A DNA stretch of 64,000 nt from Syngnathus acus (lineage: Eukaryota; Chordata; Actinopteri; Syngnathiformes; Syngnathidae): contig NC_051090.1 of NCBI RefSeq assembly GCF_901709675.1, positions 10,425,342 to 10,489,341 on the forward strand. Reading direction: 5' to 3'. Below, one piece after another: positions 1-12,548 of this stretch. Under the pieces are notes generated by a model. It had not been told where the DNA came from, did not search any database, and worked only from the letters and a program-made list of their open reading frames with translations. A program made the position numbers and the translations under genes. The stretch's first letter is position 1; every line of letters begins with the position of its first letter.

Positions 1-887
1 AAGCTTTCTTCCTTTCAAGGAGGTGCGGAGTTAAACCTTTCCAAGGTGAGCTCGTTAAACCTCGTGCAATTTTGAGCCTACCTTTCAGTGATGTCATGGT
101 GCATCTTCTGACAAGGCCTGCAATCCTGCTCTCTGATTGGACATGGGCTGCTTCCCCTCCGGTGTTCCGCTGCAGGAAAATGAAGGCACAGTCCGCTGCT
201 CTGACGCAAGAACACGGAACTCTCTTCCCGGATTTCCGGGACGTCTTTGACAAGGACCGTTGCAGTATTTCTTCCGAGGGAAGCTTTAATGCCCTCGATG
301 ACAATTCTCGGCCCACGTCGACCGCTTCGCCTTTTCCTTTTCCTTCCTCTCCTTCACCTTGCTGCCACGCCATCTGGGCCATCCCAGCCCGGTCCTCCCC
401 CTTAGCTCCCAGAGCCTCCGGTGGGCCTTTCTCCGTGCCTCCCTGCCTTTCCTGCAGCCTACCTCGCCTCACCCGGCCGGCTCCCTCAGCCCCAGCGTTG
501 TGCTCAGCGTTCAAGGGGAGAGCCAACTCGGAATGCCTCGGCTCTAGACGTTTTGTCCGAGCCCTAGGTCTCTTTCACTGAGGCAAGATTAGTTCATACA
601 AAAACTCAACAATACACCACTGAAAGCCATTGTTGATATTCAACATTTTTCACATAGCGGAGCAGAATAGACAATGTGGCAGCCGGGAAAGCACGAAGTG
701 GACTTGGGTGCCTGATGGCTGATGGTATCAAGAGCTCAGTGAGGGCCTTAATCCTCTTGTGCACACACATACACACAAATAGACACACTTTCAACATCTT
801 GGAGACGCTGAAATCAATAATGCCGGTCCGCGTTTGCATCAGTGGGTGGGTGAGTGTGATAGCGAGAATAAAGGGAGTCACTTTGTG

Positions 888-964
<77 letters not shown>

Positions 965-3900
965 TGCGTGCGTGCGTGTGTGCGCACTATGGCACCATAC
1001 ATGCACATGCACGGTTTGTGTGAAAAGATTAAGGTCACACACACACAATGACTAAAGTGATTCTACAAAAAGAGGACCACAGACATCCATCTATCCATGA
1101 TCACCTTATATTATCACATTCACGCAACAGCCTGATCGATAATTAGCTTTGAAATCGGAAGGCAGAAAATTCTTTGTTCAACTACTACTTATTTTAATGG
1201 GCGGACAATTTCCAAGAACATGAATTCGTCACGATTTGCCTCGGTGGGCCCGATCTGGCCCCTGGGCCTTGACTTTGACACCTGTGCTGAACAAATGTTT
1301 ATCTTGCCACATATGCGTGTCGCGTGGAATTTAAATTGCATTACACGATGGGTAATTTGAAGCAATATGTTAAGAACGGTTTACAAGGGAACAAAAAAAA
1401 CCTGACATATCACTCGCCTAGTTTCGGTAATCCCTAGAACACAAGCCAGCTTGGAGTCAGACTATCTGTATTGTCATACCCTCATGTCACGTAGACCTCA
1501 TAAATCATGTCCTGCAGACAGAAACATTTCATAAAGGACTATTTAAAATGTTTGCTAACATTCTGTTCCATAGAGTCGGAGTGAGACATGTTAATTGTGT
1601 GCTAATGATATGTAATGAATGTCATCAGCCCAGAAGCATGGGCTAACGAGCTAAATGAACTGGCACTAATGGGCCTGTTAGCTTATCTAAGCATGTACAT
1701 TAGCCGCTGACATCAAGGGCTCTTTCTCTGCTGACAGAGGCAGCCATGTTGCGTGCGGCACGATTTCACTCAAAGCTGCCACTGATATCACACTTCTTTT
1801 TAAGTTCAAAAGATTCCTAAAAACAGCAACAGTAACAAAAAAAGGAAGTGGAAGAATTAGATTTTTACTTTGAAAAAAACATCCCAATTATTTCTCCATA
1901 TAAGACAGCGTATAATAACTTATTGCGCAATCTTTATCCTCATTTCTGGGGCTCCAGATCCGAAAGGATCCAAGTGCCAGGCTTTCCCAGTTTCGCGAGG
2001 TAGCACAGAAGAGGAAGAAGAGGAGAACCAAGGGAGGGGATAATTCCTCTGGCAGTTTTTTTTTCCCTTGCAAAAGCCCAATTGACAGCTGATTGATGGC
2101 TATCTTCACAGCCTGACAAAGAGCAGCATTAGCATATCTAAAGCCACGTACAGTACAATTGGGGCAAACAGTAAATTACATGTTACCTCTGCTCCTCTTT
2201 CTCCACACGTTACCTCTTTCTCTCGCTGCCTCTTCACGCACTCACTCATTCAAAGCAAAACCACGAAGGCAGGAAAACAAAACAAAACAAAGTACGCTTC
2301 TTGTCTCTTGTGTGAGCTTAGTACAGCTTGACAGTTCCCTTTGAAAGACACTCACAAAGGCCTGAATACAGAAGAAAACGCACGCACACCCAAATTGCTC
2401 GTGTGCTCCCCACTGCCAAAATGCCCTTGCGCAAGGCAGCTCACATCACTCTGATATCATTGAGTGTGTTTCTCTATTAATAAAAACGTCCATATTTTTT
2501 TTTGCACAAGCCCAGCAGTTATTTGGTGTTTCATTAAGGAACAACGCTAATGTAATGTGTCAATAGGTTAGTGGTTGAGTAGTTTTTAGAAAAGCACTTG
2601 AAAATCAGTTGTTTTTTTTTCATTTTCCAAACGCTTCACCCTCCATTTGTTCTATCTCATCCTAAACATAATGATGGTACAGGCACTTGAACTATTGTGG
2701 CACATTTTGAGGCCATGTTGCTCGCTGCTAGCGAGCACACACTGGCCTCGTCTCTTCTCGCTCAATCTTTTCCCGCCTCTCCCGCACTTAGGCCAGCAAT
2801 CTGTTCTCTAATTGTTCATTCATGGTGTGAATCCTTAAATAGGGGCCCGAGCCAGGCGCTAAGATAATGACTCACTCGTCGTCGTTAGCTAGCGTGGCAA
2901 AATTACTGCTTGGTGCAGATCCATGATGGGACTTGGCTACAATGAGAGTGATTAGTCTTGTGTCTTCTGTACACAGACCTGCTTTGCGGTTAAGCGGCAA
3001 ACAGAGAAAAGCTCCTTTTTTAGGCTATAGAAATAGGCCATAAGGTATAATAACAATGAAGTTGCCTCTCGGAATTTGATACAAGATGTGAACGTAAAAC
3101 TGGATGCGGATGAACACAGTATGTGTATGTATGTAAAATGTTACACATTGAACAGTGTGTACATACACAAGTTAGCTACTCTGACAAACTTTGACTGAAC
3201 TCGAGGTCATTCCGGATGTTGCCCATTACTTGGTTAATGCTCTTAAAACGCATGACTTGCAGTAATCCTCATCACGACAAAGCTGTTGTCGTCGTGACAG
3301 CAGGTGCTAAAGCCTCAACTACACCAGCTGAGCCCCAAAAGACAGGAAATGCCAGAAGGAATACTTACAGCGACGACTTAATGAATGATGGACTTTGAAT
3401 CACGCAGCGACATGGCGCACATCGCCGACTGGCGCTCTCAGACAACGGGCGGGGACGCAAGACAAAAGCAGCATGTTAAACGCAGGAGATGATCATTGGC
3501 AAGCGTTTACATGATAGTACTGCACCGCAGAAGCTCGCCGGGCCTTCTTAAATCCCCCGGAAGGACCAGCGTCAGCCCTCGGGCGACGCGTCTCACAGTG
3601 TGTGTTTGCTAGCTAAAGAATAGCACATTTAAAATTCTAACTAACTCGAATGTTAAAATCACTGACCATTAGCACTTGCTAACAAGGGAGCTACTAAAGG
3701 ATAGCTACAAAAATATAAATGCACACACATTTTGAGTTGTGCGTAGCATTAGGAGAGGATCATCTCTGCTGGGAGTTGGATTCTTATTACAGTATACGGA
3801 TGCACTATTAATCAACATATTGATTAGCGCTAATTATCATTCCACTCTGTTTAACTCAGCAGGTGAACTCTTGTGTGTGTGCGCGAGTTTGGGCATTCAT

Positions 3901-5210
3901 GCATGTATGTGTGGCTCCATATGTGCATGCAAACGTACGTCTTTGTCTCGCCTGTCACCCTGAAGGTTATCTCCATGGCGGCAGCATTGTCAGGTGACAG
4001 CCGTATCCCATGATGCCAAGCGAGACGTCAAAAAGTCCTTCCAAACGAGGAGCCCTTGATGAGTTGTAACGCACGCCCACACAAAACACACTTGCCAGTG
4101 TGTGTGTGTATGTGTGTGTGTGTGTGTCTGCTTCAGGAGAGAGGCTGCTCAGACTTTGATAAGCTATCACATATCCCGGGCAGTGGTCTCTAACTGCACA
4201 TCAGGCCGAAAACACTGCGTGACAACCAAATCAAGCGCACCCAGACCGGACGCCATGGCAACCAAACGCAAACACATACAAACTGGCAGCGTATCGAAAA
4301 CATATGTTTCACTGAAACACATTTGAAAGGGATAGAGCCTTTTAATTAGGGCCGGGCTCCCCAAATATAAGCGGTCTTTGCAAAGAACCTGTCATTGAGA
4401 GGCATGCCTGTTGCGCAATTGGCCCTCGTGCACAGCGGGAAGCCCGTAAAGGCCGCTGTAGCATTCAGACATCACTGACATGATGACACGTCTCTGTGAT
4501 TACTTTTTTGTGTTGAAGATTGCGCAACTGGCCCTGACGCATACATCCTCAATGAGCAGTGTAACAATTACAAACTTACAGCATCCTGGAAATGAGACGT
4601 GACAGAGGAAAGATGCTAATATTGGACAGATTGTGTTTTCTTTCACTCAAGATCGCTCTCTCACTCGCACACACACAAAAGAAACAAAGAGTTGTGATGT
4701 CAGCGACACTGCTCCCGTCAGAGCATCTTGCTCTCGGCTTCTGTTTTGTTGCCATGTTGAGGGACACTGAAAACTGGAATTCACACGCTTCTGGGTTGGG
4801 CCTGATTGGTCTCACTGTTCAAACTATCTGGTCATTATTTTTAGCATTCGTCATCATGCCTAATGTCAAATCTAACCTAAACGTAGACTATTAGCATGTT
4901 TCAAAGAAAGGACTAAGAACTGATTCCTCAGTTTTTTTTTAGTGTCAGATCGGCAGTTCCGCAGCCTTTATCTTCATCACATCTCTACCTCTGCACTTTG
5001 TCATCCTTCTCGCTTCTCTGCTAATTAACTTTATTACGCCGATAGCGCCCCACTGCCTCTGACGAAAACAATTACCATTTCTCCCCCTTAAGCTTTCTCA
5101 TCAGGCCTTGTGCATCCTTTGGCAGGGAGGCCAGCAATTAGCTTTGCTGCTGTAACACCACAGTATGTCTCTGTCAAAACGTTCAATACCAGAACAACAA
5201 CTGGCTGCTT
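1..5210. other. non-coding region, possible edge of sox2 gene desert
   Basis: No open frame here looks like a protein of any family I recognise; all are short and of low complexity. The DNA is AT-rich and mostly unique, with a long (TG)n tract at 891-962 and a shorter one at about 4093-4127. A 23-base string at about 3482-3505 recurs with one mismatch at about 5298-5320. By gene order (dnajc19 and fxr1 lie downstream) this could be part of the regulatory desert next to sox2, but no enhancer can be proven from one sequence. Confidence 0.5.
891..982. repeat. (TG)n microsatellite
   Basis: About 36 uninterrupted TG units from 891 to 962, followed by imperfect GTGC/GTGT units to about 982. A simple dinucleotide repeat, typical of fish genomes; its length is expected to vary between individuals. 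Confidence 0.95.
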
Positions 5211-5296
5211 TAGCTGAAAGACTAGATATTACAACAAACAAGCAGTGAATTTTATTTATGTGTAAATATATATATATATATTTATGTGGATATATA
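5211..5296 (+). repeat. left arm of a large inverted repeat
   Basis: This roughly 85-bp segment starts TAGCTGAAAGACT and ends in a TA-rich run followed by TTTATGTGGATATATA. Its reverse complement is present at 8237-8313 at about 90% identity over the non-TA part. The two arms enclose about 2.9 kb, including the Tc1-like element. They could be termini of a larger DNA transposon or an inverted duplication created at TA-rich breakpoints. Confidence 0.75.
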
Positions 5297-5799
5297 CGCA
5301 GGAGATGATCGTTGGCAATATATATAGTGAAGGAATGGGGTCGAAATACAAAAAGTCCTGCCTAGCTACAAAAACAGATATGCTCAAACCTCATTGAATA
5401 AAGTACATAAGCAGACAAGTATATTCACATATTAAAGCAATAAAAGAAATATTTTAAGCATATAATTATACCTACACACATCAATAAAGAAGACATAACT
5501 AGACATTTTTGATAGGTGGTAATGACAAAGGTTTTTATAACTTTATGATCTGATATATATTTCTGAGCATTTTGAAATAACAAATGTTTTTTGATATATT
5601 GCCTGAATAGCTTAATGACCCTTAAGGAACTGTTTAATGCATGCCTGATGATTTTCTAAACCACGGACACTGCCAAAGTCGTCTAAAAATGTTCAGTACT
5701 TGATTGTATCTTATGTTTTGACTAATGCTAGACGCCAGTTTTCGATTACTACTGAACGTTCTGCACAGAGGGAAATATTTTGCCTAACAAAGAAAAGAT

Positions 5800-6500
5800 A
5801 CGGTTGGAAGCATGATTAAACTAAGAATATAATGACGGAAGCAAAGACATGGAGTATCAAAAGAACAAACTTTGCATAGTCAGGGAACATTAATAGATTA
5901 ATGATGTCACAGCCAAAAAGCTCACATAATTTCGTACAAAATGACAAAATTGAAAGAATGATGAAAGATTGAGGTGCGACAGTGTATGTGCAAGAATGGA
6001 GGAGAATGTTTACAGGAAGGTCACTTGGAGATAAAAACCAGCAGGTGCCAGAGGGAGTCAGCCAAGGACTCGGCCAAAGATGATCGCCAAGGCCGAAAGA
6101 CGGGATGGAAGACAACAGCCCCCACCCAAGGACTCGGCCAAAGATGATCGCCAAGGCCGAAAGACGCTATGGAAGACAACAGCCCCAACACACACCGAAT
6201 CGCCCATATTCAGCACCCACTCCCATGGAATCAAAATCTCCTGCGAACTTGCCACACCCCCTGACTCATCACCCATCAAACTCGGCCCACACTGGCATGT
6301 GCAACTGAATATAAGCTGACCAAAGAACCTTGAACGTTGCCTTTTCTGAATGGAGACTTTCTGCTCTTGAAAGGCCCAGCGCTGTATTGTACTTTCCTGA
6401 AAACAGAGCTTTCTTAACAAGAATTGTGATTGAACTCAACCAACCTGTGCAAGTCTAATTTCTGCTTCAGTGTCTTAGCATTTTCCTAAATCTGAAGAAA
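5800..6500 (+). repeat. solo-LTR-like unit with 64-bp tandem duplication
   Basis: A 64-bp unit beginning CCAAGGACTCGGCCAAAGAT is tandemly duplicated at 6062-6125 and 6126-6187, with only two or three differences. About 120 bp downstream is an AATATAAGC box (about 6308), and then a stretch resembling a transcribed leader. Tandem enhancer copies upstream of a TATA-like box are typical of the U3 part of a long terminal repeat. I could not find convincing TG...CA ends or a target-site duplication, and no retroviral coding sequence is nearby. A solo LTR is therefore a tentative reading; the boundaries given are approximate. Confidence 0.3.
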
Positions 6501-6642
6501 TCAAACGAGCACGCAGTGAGTAAATTGGATAACAGGTGATTGGCAATGGCTTTTACCGTGAGGCGCAGATAGCGCGCTCCCTAAATTGTGGACCAAATCC
6601 AACAATATATATATATATGTACTATATATATATATATACATA

Positions 6643-8217
6643 TAGGACTGTCTCAGAAAATTAGAATATTGTGATAAAGCTCTTTATTTTCTGAAATGCA
6701 ATTAAAAAACCAAAAATGTCATACATTCTGGACTCATTACAAATTAACTGAAATATTGCAAGCCTTTTATTATTTTAATATTGCTGATTATGGCTTACAG
6801 CTTAAGAAAACTTAAAACTCCTATCTCAAAATATTAGAATATTTCCTCAGACCAAGTAAAGATTTATAACAGCGAAACAAAATCAAACATTTGAAAATGT
6901 CCCTGCACTCAGTACTTGGTTGGGAATCCTTTTGCACGGATTACTGCATCAATGCGGCATGGCATGGAGGCAATCAGCCTGTGGCATTGCTGAGGTGTTA
7001 TGGATGCCCAGGATGCTTCAATAGCGGCCTTTAGCTCATTTGCTTTGTTGGGTCTGGTGTCTTTCAGCTTCTACTTCACAATACCCCACAAATTCTCTAT
7101 GGGGTTCAAGTCAGGAGAATTGGCAGGCCAATCGAGGACAGTAATGCCATGATCAGTACACCATTTACTGGTGGTTTTGGCACTGTGGGCAGGTGCCAGA
7201 TCATGCTGGAAAATGAAAATCATCATCTCCATAGAGCTCTTCAGCAGACGGAAGCATGTAGTGCTCTAAAATCTGCATTTACTCTGGACTTTATGTACCA
7301 ACACCAGCAGCTGACATGGCTCCCCAAACCATCACTGACTGTGGGAACGTCACACTGGATTTCAAGCAACTTGGATTTTGCTCCTCTCCAGCCTTTCTCC
7401 AGACTCTGGTGCCTTGACTTCCAAATGAAATACAAAACTTGCTTTCGTCTGAAAAGAGGACTTTGGACCACTCTGCAACTGTCCAGTGCTTCTTTTCCAT
7501 AGCCCAAGTCAGACGCTTCTTCCGTTGTCTTGAGTTCAGAAGTGGCTTGACCATGGGAATACAGCTATTGTAGCCCATTTCCCGGACACGTCTGTGAACA
7601 GTGGCTTTTGATACCTGGACTCCAGCTTCAGTCCACTGTCTTTGAAGCTCCCCCAAATTCTGGAAGCGACTCTTCTTCACAATGCTGTTAATGGTGCGGT
7701 CATCTCTCTTGGTTGTGCAGCGTTTCCTGCCACATTTCCCCCTTCCAACAGACTTTTTGTGGATGTGCTTTGAAACTGCACTCTGTGAACAGCTTGCTCT
7801 TTGAGAAATTTCTTTTTGTGTCTTACCCTCCTGATGGAGGGTGTCAATGATGGTCCTCTGGACAGCAGTCAGATCAGCAGTCTTCCCCATGCTTTGGATT
7901 TAGTTTACTGAACCAAGCTGAGTGTTTTTCAAGGCTCAGGAAACCCTTGCATGTGTTTCAAGTTAATTAGACGATTCAAATGATTAGTTGAGTACCCTAC
8001 TAGTATAATTTTTCATGATATTCTAATATTTTGAGAGAGGATATTTGAGTTTTCTTAACCTGTATGCCATAATCAGCAATATTAAAATAATAAAAGGCTT
8101 GCAATATTTCATTTGATTTGTAATGAATCCAGAATGTATGATATTTTTGTTTTTTTAATTGCATTTCAGAAAATAAAGAACTTTATCTCAATATTCTAAT
8201 TTTCTGAGACAGTCCTG
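6643..8217 (-). mobile_element. Tc1/mariner-like DNA transposon
   Basis: The ends are inverted repeats. The left end reads TAGGACTGTCTCAGAAAAT and the right end, reverse-complemented, reads CAGGACTGTCTCAGAAAAT. The match continues for about 60 bp with few differences. TA dinucleotides flank both ends (6641-6642 and 8218-8219), as expected for Tc1/mariner insertion. The length, about 1.57 kb, is normal for a full-length Tc1-like element. A minus-strand transposase fills the interior but is broken. The insertion lies in a (TA)n stretch. Confidence 0.92.
6905..7890 (-). pseudogene. Tc1-like transposase, broken
   Basis: The frame from 7890 down to 7291 (about 199 codons) starts MGKTADLTAVQRTI. 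It carries the N-terminal helix-turn-helix DNA-binding region (SQSAVSKHI) and the start of the DDE catalytic domain (VLFSDESKF, VMVWGAM). After residue 199 the frame meets stops. Recognisable transposase continues in other frames, including remnants of the second catalytic-aspartate region and of the C-terminal IRAKGFPT-type segment near 6910. Stops and frameshifts mean it cannot encode active transposase. The element is a dead copy. Confidence 0.9.
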
Positions 8218-8236
8218 TATATATGCATATATATAC

Positions 8237-8311
8237 ATATATATCCACATAAATATATATATACACAAATAAAATTCACTGCTTGTTTGTTGTAATATCC
8301 AGTCTTTCAGC

Positions 8312-8313
<2 letters not shown>
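8237..8313 (-). repeat. right arm of a large inverted repeat
   Basis: Reverse complement of 5211-5296. Reading the minus strand from 8313 gives TAGCTGAAAGACTGGATATT, then a stretch matching the left arm except for a few substitutions, and then TA repeats and TTTATGTGGATATAT. It begins only about 20 bp outside the right end of the Tc1-like element, whereas the left arm is about 1.35 kb outside the left end. Confidence 0.75.
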
Positions 8314-8353
<40 letters not shown>

Positions 8354-8374
8354 CGTATATGTATCTATATATGC
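8312..8374. repeat. (AT)n microsatellite
   Basis: An almost pure AT dinucleotide run to about 8346, then imperfect GTATATAC units. It adjoins the right inverted-repeat arm. Confidence 0.9.
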
Positions 8375-9020
8375 AGGCAATTGCTCCCTCTCTCGGTGTC
8401 TGGAGGTAAACAAGCTAGTCTACGCTGTCAGTGGTAATTTACCTCTCATCTGTCTTCACTAATTATTATCACATTCATCAGATTGATCAAGGCAAGAGGG
8501 CCTCTCGCGGAGATTTTCCGTTAAAGCGCCATCCACTGCTATTGGGCCCCAGAGGCTGAGGGGGCTGAGGGGGCTGCGTGTGCGTCACTTGCCTGGTCTG
8601 GCAAAGAGGGCCGACCAACATGCAGCTCTAATTGGACCAAGCTGGGTGCTTAATTATACAGTTGGCCTTTTTTTTTTTTTTTACACTGGGGATGATGGCG
8701 TTGACGGGAGGGGCAAGGTACATGTAGAAGATGGGGAAGATAATACGGAGGACACACCTTGACGGTACGTGGAAGCGGAACGAATGAAGCAGAAGAGAAA
8801 AATGGAGACCAACAGTGAGCAGAGTGAGGGAGCACGCAAAAAAGGGGAAAATTCACATGAGGAATTAAAAGCAAGGGACGTAGAGGAGAGAGGTGAAGTG
8901 TTTTGTCATGTGCTCTCAGTCTAATTCCCACCTGACAAAGAGGCTGTCAATTCGGGGGAAATTGCAACTTGTCACTTGGCAAATAAACTGCCCTGATAAC
9001 TGATTAATAAGGCCCACCTG

Positions 9021-9034
9021 CACGCACACACGCA

Positions 9035-9104
<70 letters not shown>

Positions 9105-9117
9105 CACACACACACAA
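9021..9117. repeat. (CA)n microsatellite
   Basis: About 45 CA units with occasional CG substitutions. Confidence 0.95.
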
Positions 9118-9972
9118 TACATTGACTTATGGTGACTTATAGTAGAATCGGTTTTGACCAAATGCTCGCTCGACGTTGCAGTGCGCCGTGCTAAGTGCGG
9201 TGTGAAAAGGCCTTCTTGTATTTTTTCTACGACTTCCCGACGGCACTCACATTTTAAAAATCGGTGAAAAAAATGAAAATCAATGTGTGTCGTGCACCCT
9301 GTTATCTGTTATCCACAGCGCTTACAATTTTATCATTCCGTATTTTTTTTCATTTCTTCAAAACACTTTTTTGGGGGTTCCACAATGTTAGCCGCTAACA
9401 AATCATGCAGAGCAGTCATTTCATATCCTTGAATTGCAATCTACTAGACGTGCGCTCAGATTTCACTTTTTGTTGGGATTTTCGACAATATAACCGTGAA
9501 CTACGAGTTTGTGGGTTGTTATAAAATATATATACATTTGATTTTTTTACAATAATCAGACTGTCCAGTCACCCGTTGGCCAAGACAACAACAATGCGAG
9601 AGGGAGAGAATTCAATTACTGATGAAAGGAGCTGGTGATAGACCAAGAGGATCAGCTCTGATCATTGCCGTTCTTTTTTCACTCCTGAGATGATAAGAAG
9701 GCTTAAGCGCACACGCGTGCGCGCGCGCATGCACACGCACACGTCAGTCAATATTGGCACACAGTGACCCCGCCAGGAAAGGCCATTTAGAGTGACATCT
9801 ACTCTTGGTGTTTATTAAACCTTACACCTCTCGCGCTGCCCTCAAGCACACCCTCCATTTCTAAACGTTTGCACGCCGGTGGCCCCTGATCTGCGCCGTG
9901 ATTGGACAACAACGCCGTGACCCGGACCGGGTCTGGGAGGGCCACACCAACCGGCCAAATGCTGCACAATCT

Positions 9973-10021
9973 CACACAAACACACACACACACACACATA
10001 CACACACACACACACACACAG
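9973..10021. repeat. (CA)n microsatellite
   Basis: About 24 CA units with one TA interruption. Confidence 0.93.
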
Positions 10022-11142
10022 ACAAGTGCGTCCATCTCCTCCAAACAAAACCTCTTCATTCGCAACACAATGGAGCCTCTCGCTATCATTTTCACCGGCC
10101 GCGGGTCGAATGTGACGGAGAGGAGGAGGAAGGAGGAGAAGAAGGGAGGGCACGGGAGGACGAAAATTGGATCCCAGCCCAGCGTTGTCGCTTGCATTTT
10201 GATCAGCGCAGCCTGATGCCAAAAGGTCATCTGACATAATGGCTGATGAATTTAAAAATGCACCGAGTAGGATTTTCATTTGCGATTTTCAATTTAGTCA
10301 GGCGGAGCCTCTCGGCGTGCGTTGCGCTGCCGATAACCGTCTTCAGCCTGTCGGCGCTATCGCCACTCCTGTCACCAGCAGCAGGCAGCTGTTGCCAACA
10401 ACAACCAAAAAAAAAACGATAGCAAAAACACATATGGGCAAAAATGATGGTGGCCTCCTCAGAGAAAGACCCAAAACTATAAAATGTTTTAAATGAGAGA
10501 TGAGGGTTTAGATGAGAATTCATAAACAGTAAACATGTTCCAAAAAGTCATGAGAAAAATCTTCCTTTTTTTTTTTTTTTACAAGGTTGTCATACTTGTA
10601 AACCCTTGACAAATTTGGCTAATTAAGCACTGGTGATCTGGTCCCAATTTTACAACTGAGCAGAGTCCATAAATAAAAAACTGTTTCCGTGAAAATGATC
10701 ATTACATATAAGCCTTTGCGAGTGCTATTACTGATCTTAAATGTTTTTACACATTAAATTTCTAGTTTTTTTAACTTGTTTTATTTGCCTGTGTTTTGAT
10801 TTTAATTGAAGTCGAGCTGACACTTGGCAGAACATCTCAGTGACGCTTTGAAAGTTTGGGTCACATGTAGGCAGCAACCCTCCGACGCCTTCATTCTGTC
10901 GATGCACCTTGCGCAATTTCATCAAGGCTAAAGTCACCTCGTGGGTTCTCCCGACACTTAAATGGAACTTATTTTTAAAACACTGATAAAGGTGGCAAAT
11001 TCGCATTTATAAATCAGCAACGGCATTGGCAGAAACTACTTTGCAGACGCATCACACCACCCCTGAGGTTAATTAAAAGTGAAGGAAAGTGTTGGAAGAC
11101 AAGTGGCGCACGGTTCCCTGTCAATGTTGCAGCAAGTGGGAA

Positions 11143-11300
11143 GATGGATGGATGGATGGATGGATGGATGGATGGATGGATGGATGGATGGATGGATGGA
11201 TGGATGGATGGATGGATGGATGGACGGACAGACAGACGGACGGACGGACGGACAGATGTATGGATGGGCGGACGGACAGATGGATGGACGGATGGAGCCT
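11143..11300. repeat. (GGAT)n / (GGAC)n tetranucleotide repeat
   Basis: About twenty perfect GATG/GGAT units run from 11143 to 11224. They pass into degenerate GGAC/AGAC and GGAT/GGGC units to about 11300. Frames translating as WMDGWMDG or IHPSIHPS on either strand are artefacts of this repeat. Confidence 0.95.
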
Positions 11301-11746
11301 TGTCGAAAAATTCCAGTCAGAAGGTCAAATTTCATGTCATCTAAATTTAAGTGAATCTTGTTATACTGCAGATGTCTGGAATAAATATGTTCCAGCAGTC
11401 TCCGCTCCTTCATCAATGTTGTCATTTGAGCACTTTTGCTCGTGATTTACTGAAGGTTAGCAAAGCGAATATATGCAAGTATTTTATTTCAAGGCAAGAA
11501 TTGAATGATGGAAAAGAGCAAGGGAAAAAAACATGATGGCCTTGAGAAGGTGGATGATGCTTGTTTGTCACAGAGTGCCGTAGGAAAGAGCTGTAAGCGT
11601 GTGTGCGTGCGTGTGTGTGTAGTGGCGGAGGGAGGGGGGGGCTGTGTGACAGAGTCTCTCTGCATTAATTGCTTAAATTGAAGCGCTGCCACGTCTGTGA
11701 GAGACGCTTTGATATGATAATGGAAGCCTTCTCGGAGATGCTCGCG

Positions 11747-11816
<70 letters not shown>

Positions 11817-11943
11817 GTGTGTGTGTGTTGTGTTGTGTGAATGCCATGCACCTGCCAGCATGCCACTGTCTCCTGTCTGCATCACCATGAGGGCTAGGCT
11901 GAGTCAGACCCAAAGGCAGAAGAAAAAATAAAAATAAGAAAAA
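11301..11943. other. non-coding interval with a long (GT)n tract
   Basis: A (GT)n microsatellite of about 40 units occupies 11748-11829; the rest is unique non-coding sequence. Confidence 0.7.
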
Positions 11944-12548
11944 TACCGTAATTTTCCATGTATAATACGCACCCTAAAAATGGCATGTCGATGCTGGAAA
12001 AAAGCCTGTAACCATGTATAATACGCACCCAAATTTTGACTCCTACTTAAGTCCGTAAAGGTAAAATTATTTCAGAAAAAAGATCATCTTTGGGAACAAC
12101 CGGATGTTATTCTGCCGGTCAGTATCACTGCGCATGCGCTAGCAAACTCGATAGCGAAGAAATATGTGAGACTCTCAACGGGATCACCAATATTTGAGTG
12201 ATGTTCCAGTTATTTATTATCTTTCTATGTGTTCACAATTGTCATGGTGATCTTTCTGGTGATTTCTTAACTAGGCTGGATGTATTTTTTTTGTTGCCCT
12301 TGATTTCTCCGACTGCCCAGAAAGGCACCACCGCGATCAGTTAGGTTAAAATGAAAAGAGAGGAAAGTGACGTGCGGATGCGCGATTGACAACAAACAAG
12401 AAGAAAGGTGATTTCAAGTTTTATTTCGAGGGAGATTTTCTTCTTCTTCAAAAAAAAATCTAAATTATACCCATGTATAATGCGCAGCCCAGATTTTAGG
12501 ACAATAAATTAGTTACATTTTGCGCATTATACATGGAAAAGGACGGTA
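11944..12548. mobile_element. non-autonomous TA-flanked inverted-repeat element, copy 1
   Basis: The left end is TACCGTAATTTTCCATGTAT; the right end, reverse-complemented, is TACCGTCCTTTTCCATGTAT. Sub-terminal copies of a CCATGTATAATRCGCA motif occur at both ends (near 12015 and 12472). The element is about 605 bp with no open frame of note. TA at both ends suggests a Tc1/mariner-type target. A longer relative in opposite orientation lies at 33991-34908; interior matches (for example TGCGCATGCGCTAGCAAACT here) confirm a shared ancestor. The superfamily assignment is tentative. Confidence 0.85.

Larger units (their letters stand above)
8375..11142. other. non-coding interval with CA repeats
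   Basis: No protein-coding gene is evident. Contents are a tandem GGCTGAGGGG duplication at about 8551-8575, (CA)n tracts (listed separately), a CG/CA alternating stretch at about 9712-9745, and otherwise unique AT-rich sequence. Frames of 100-145 codons at 9799-10279 are driven by the CA repeat and have no domain. Confidence 0.6.

Noticed and set aside
5816-6420. Minus-strand frames of 112 and 120 codons
   Set aside because: They overlap the 64-bp tandem duplication, have no domain, and are better explained by LTR-like sequence.
11069-11445. Frames reading WMDG or IHPS repeats
   Set aside because: Translation of the GGAT tetranucleotide repeat, not a repeat protein.
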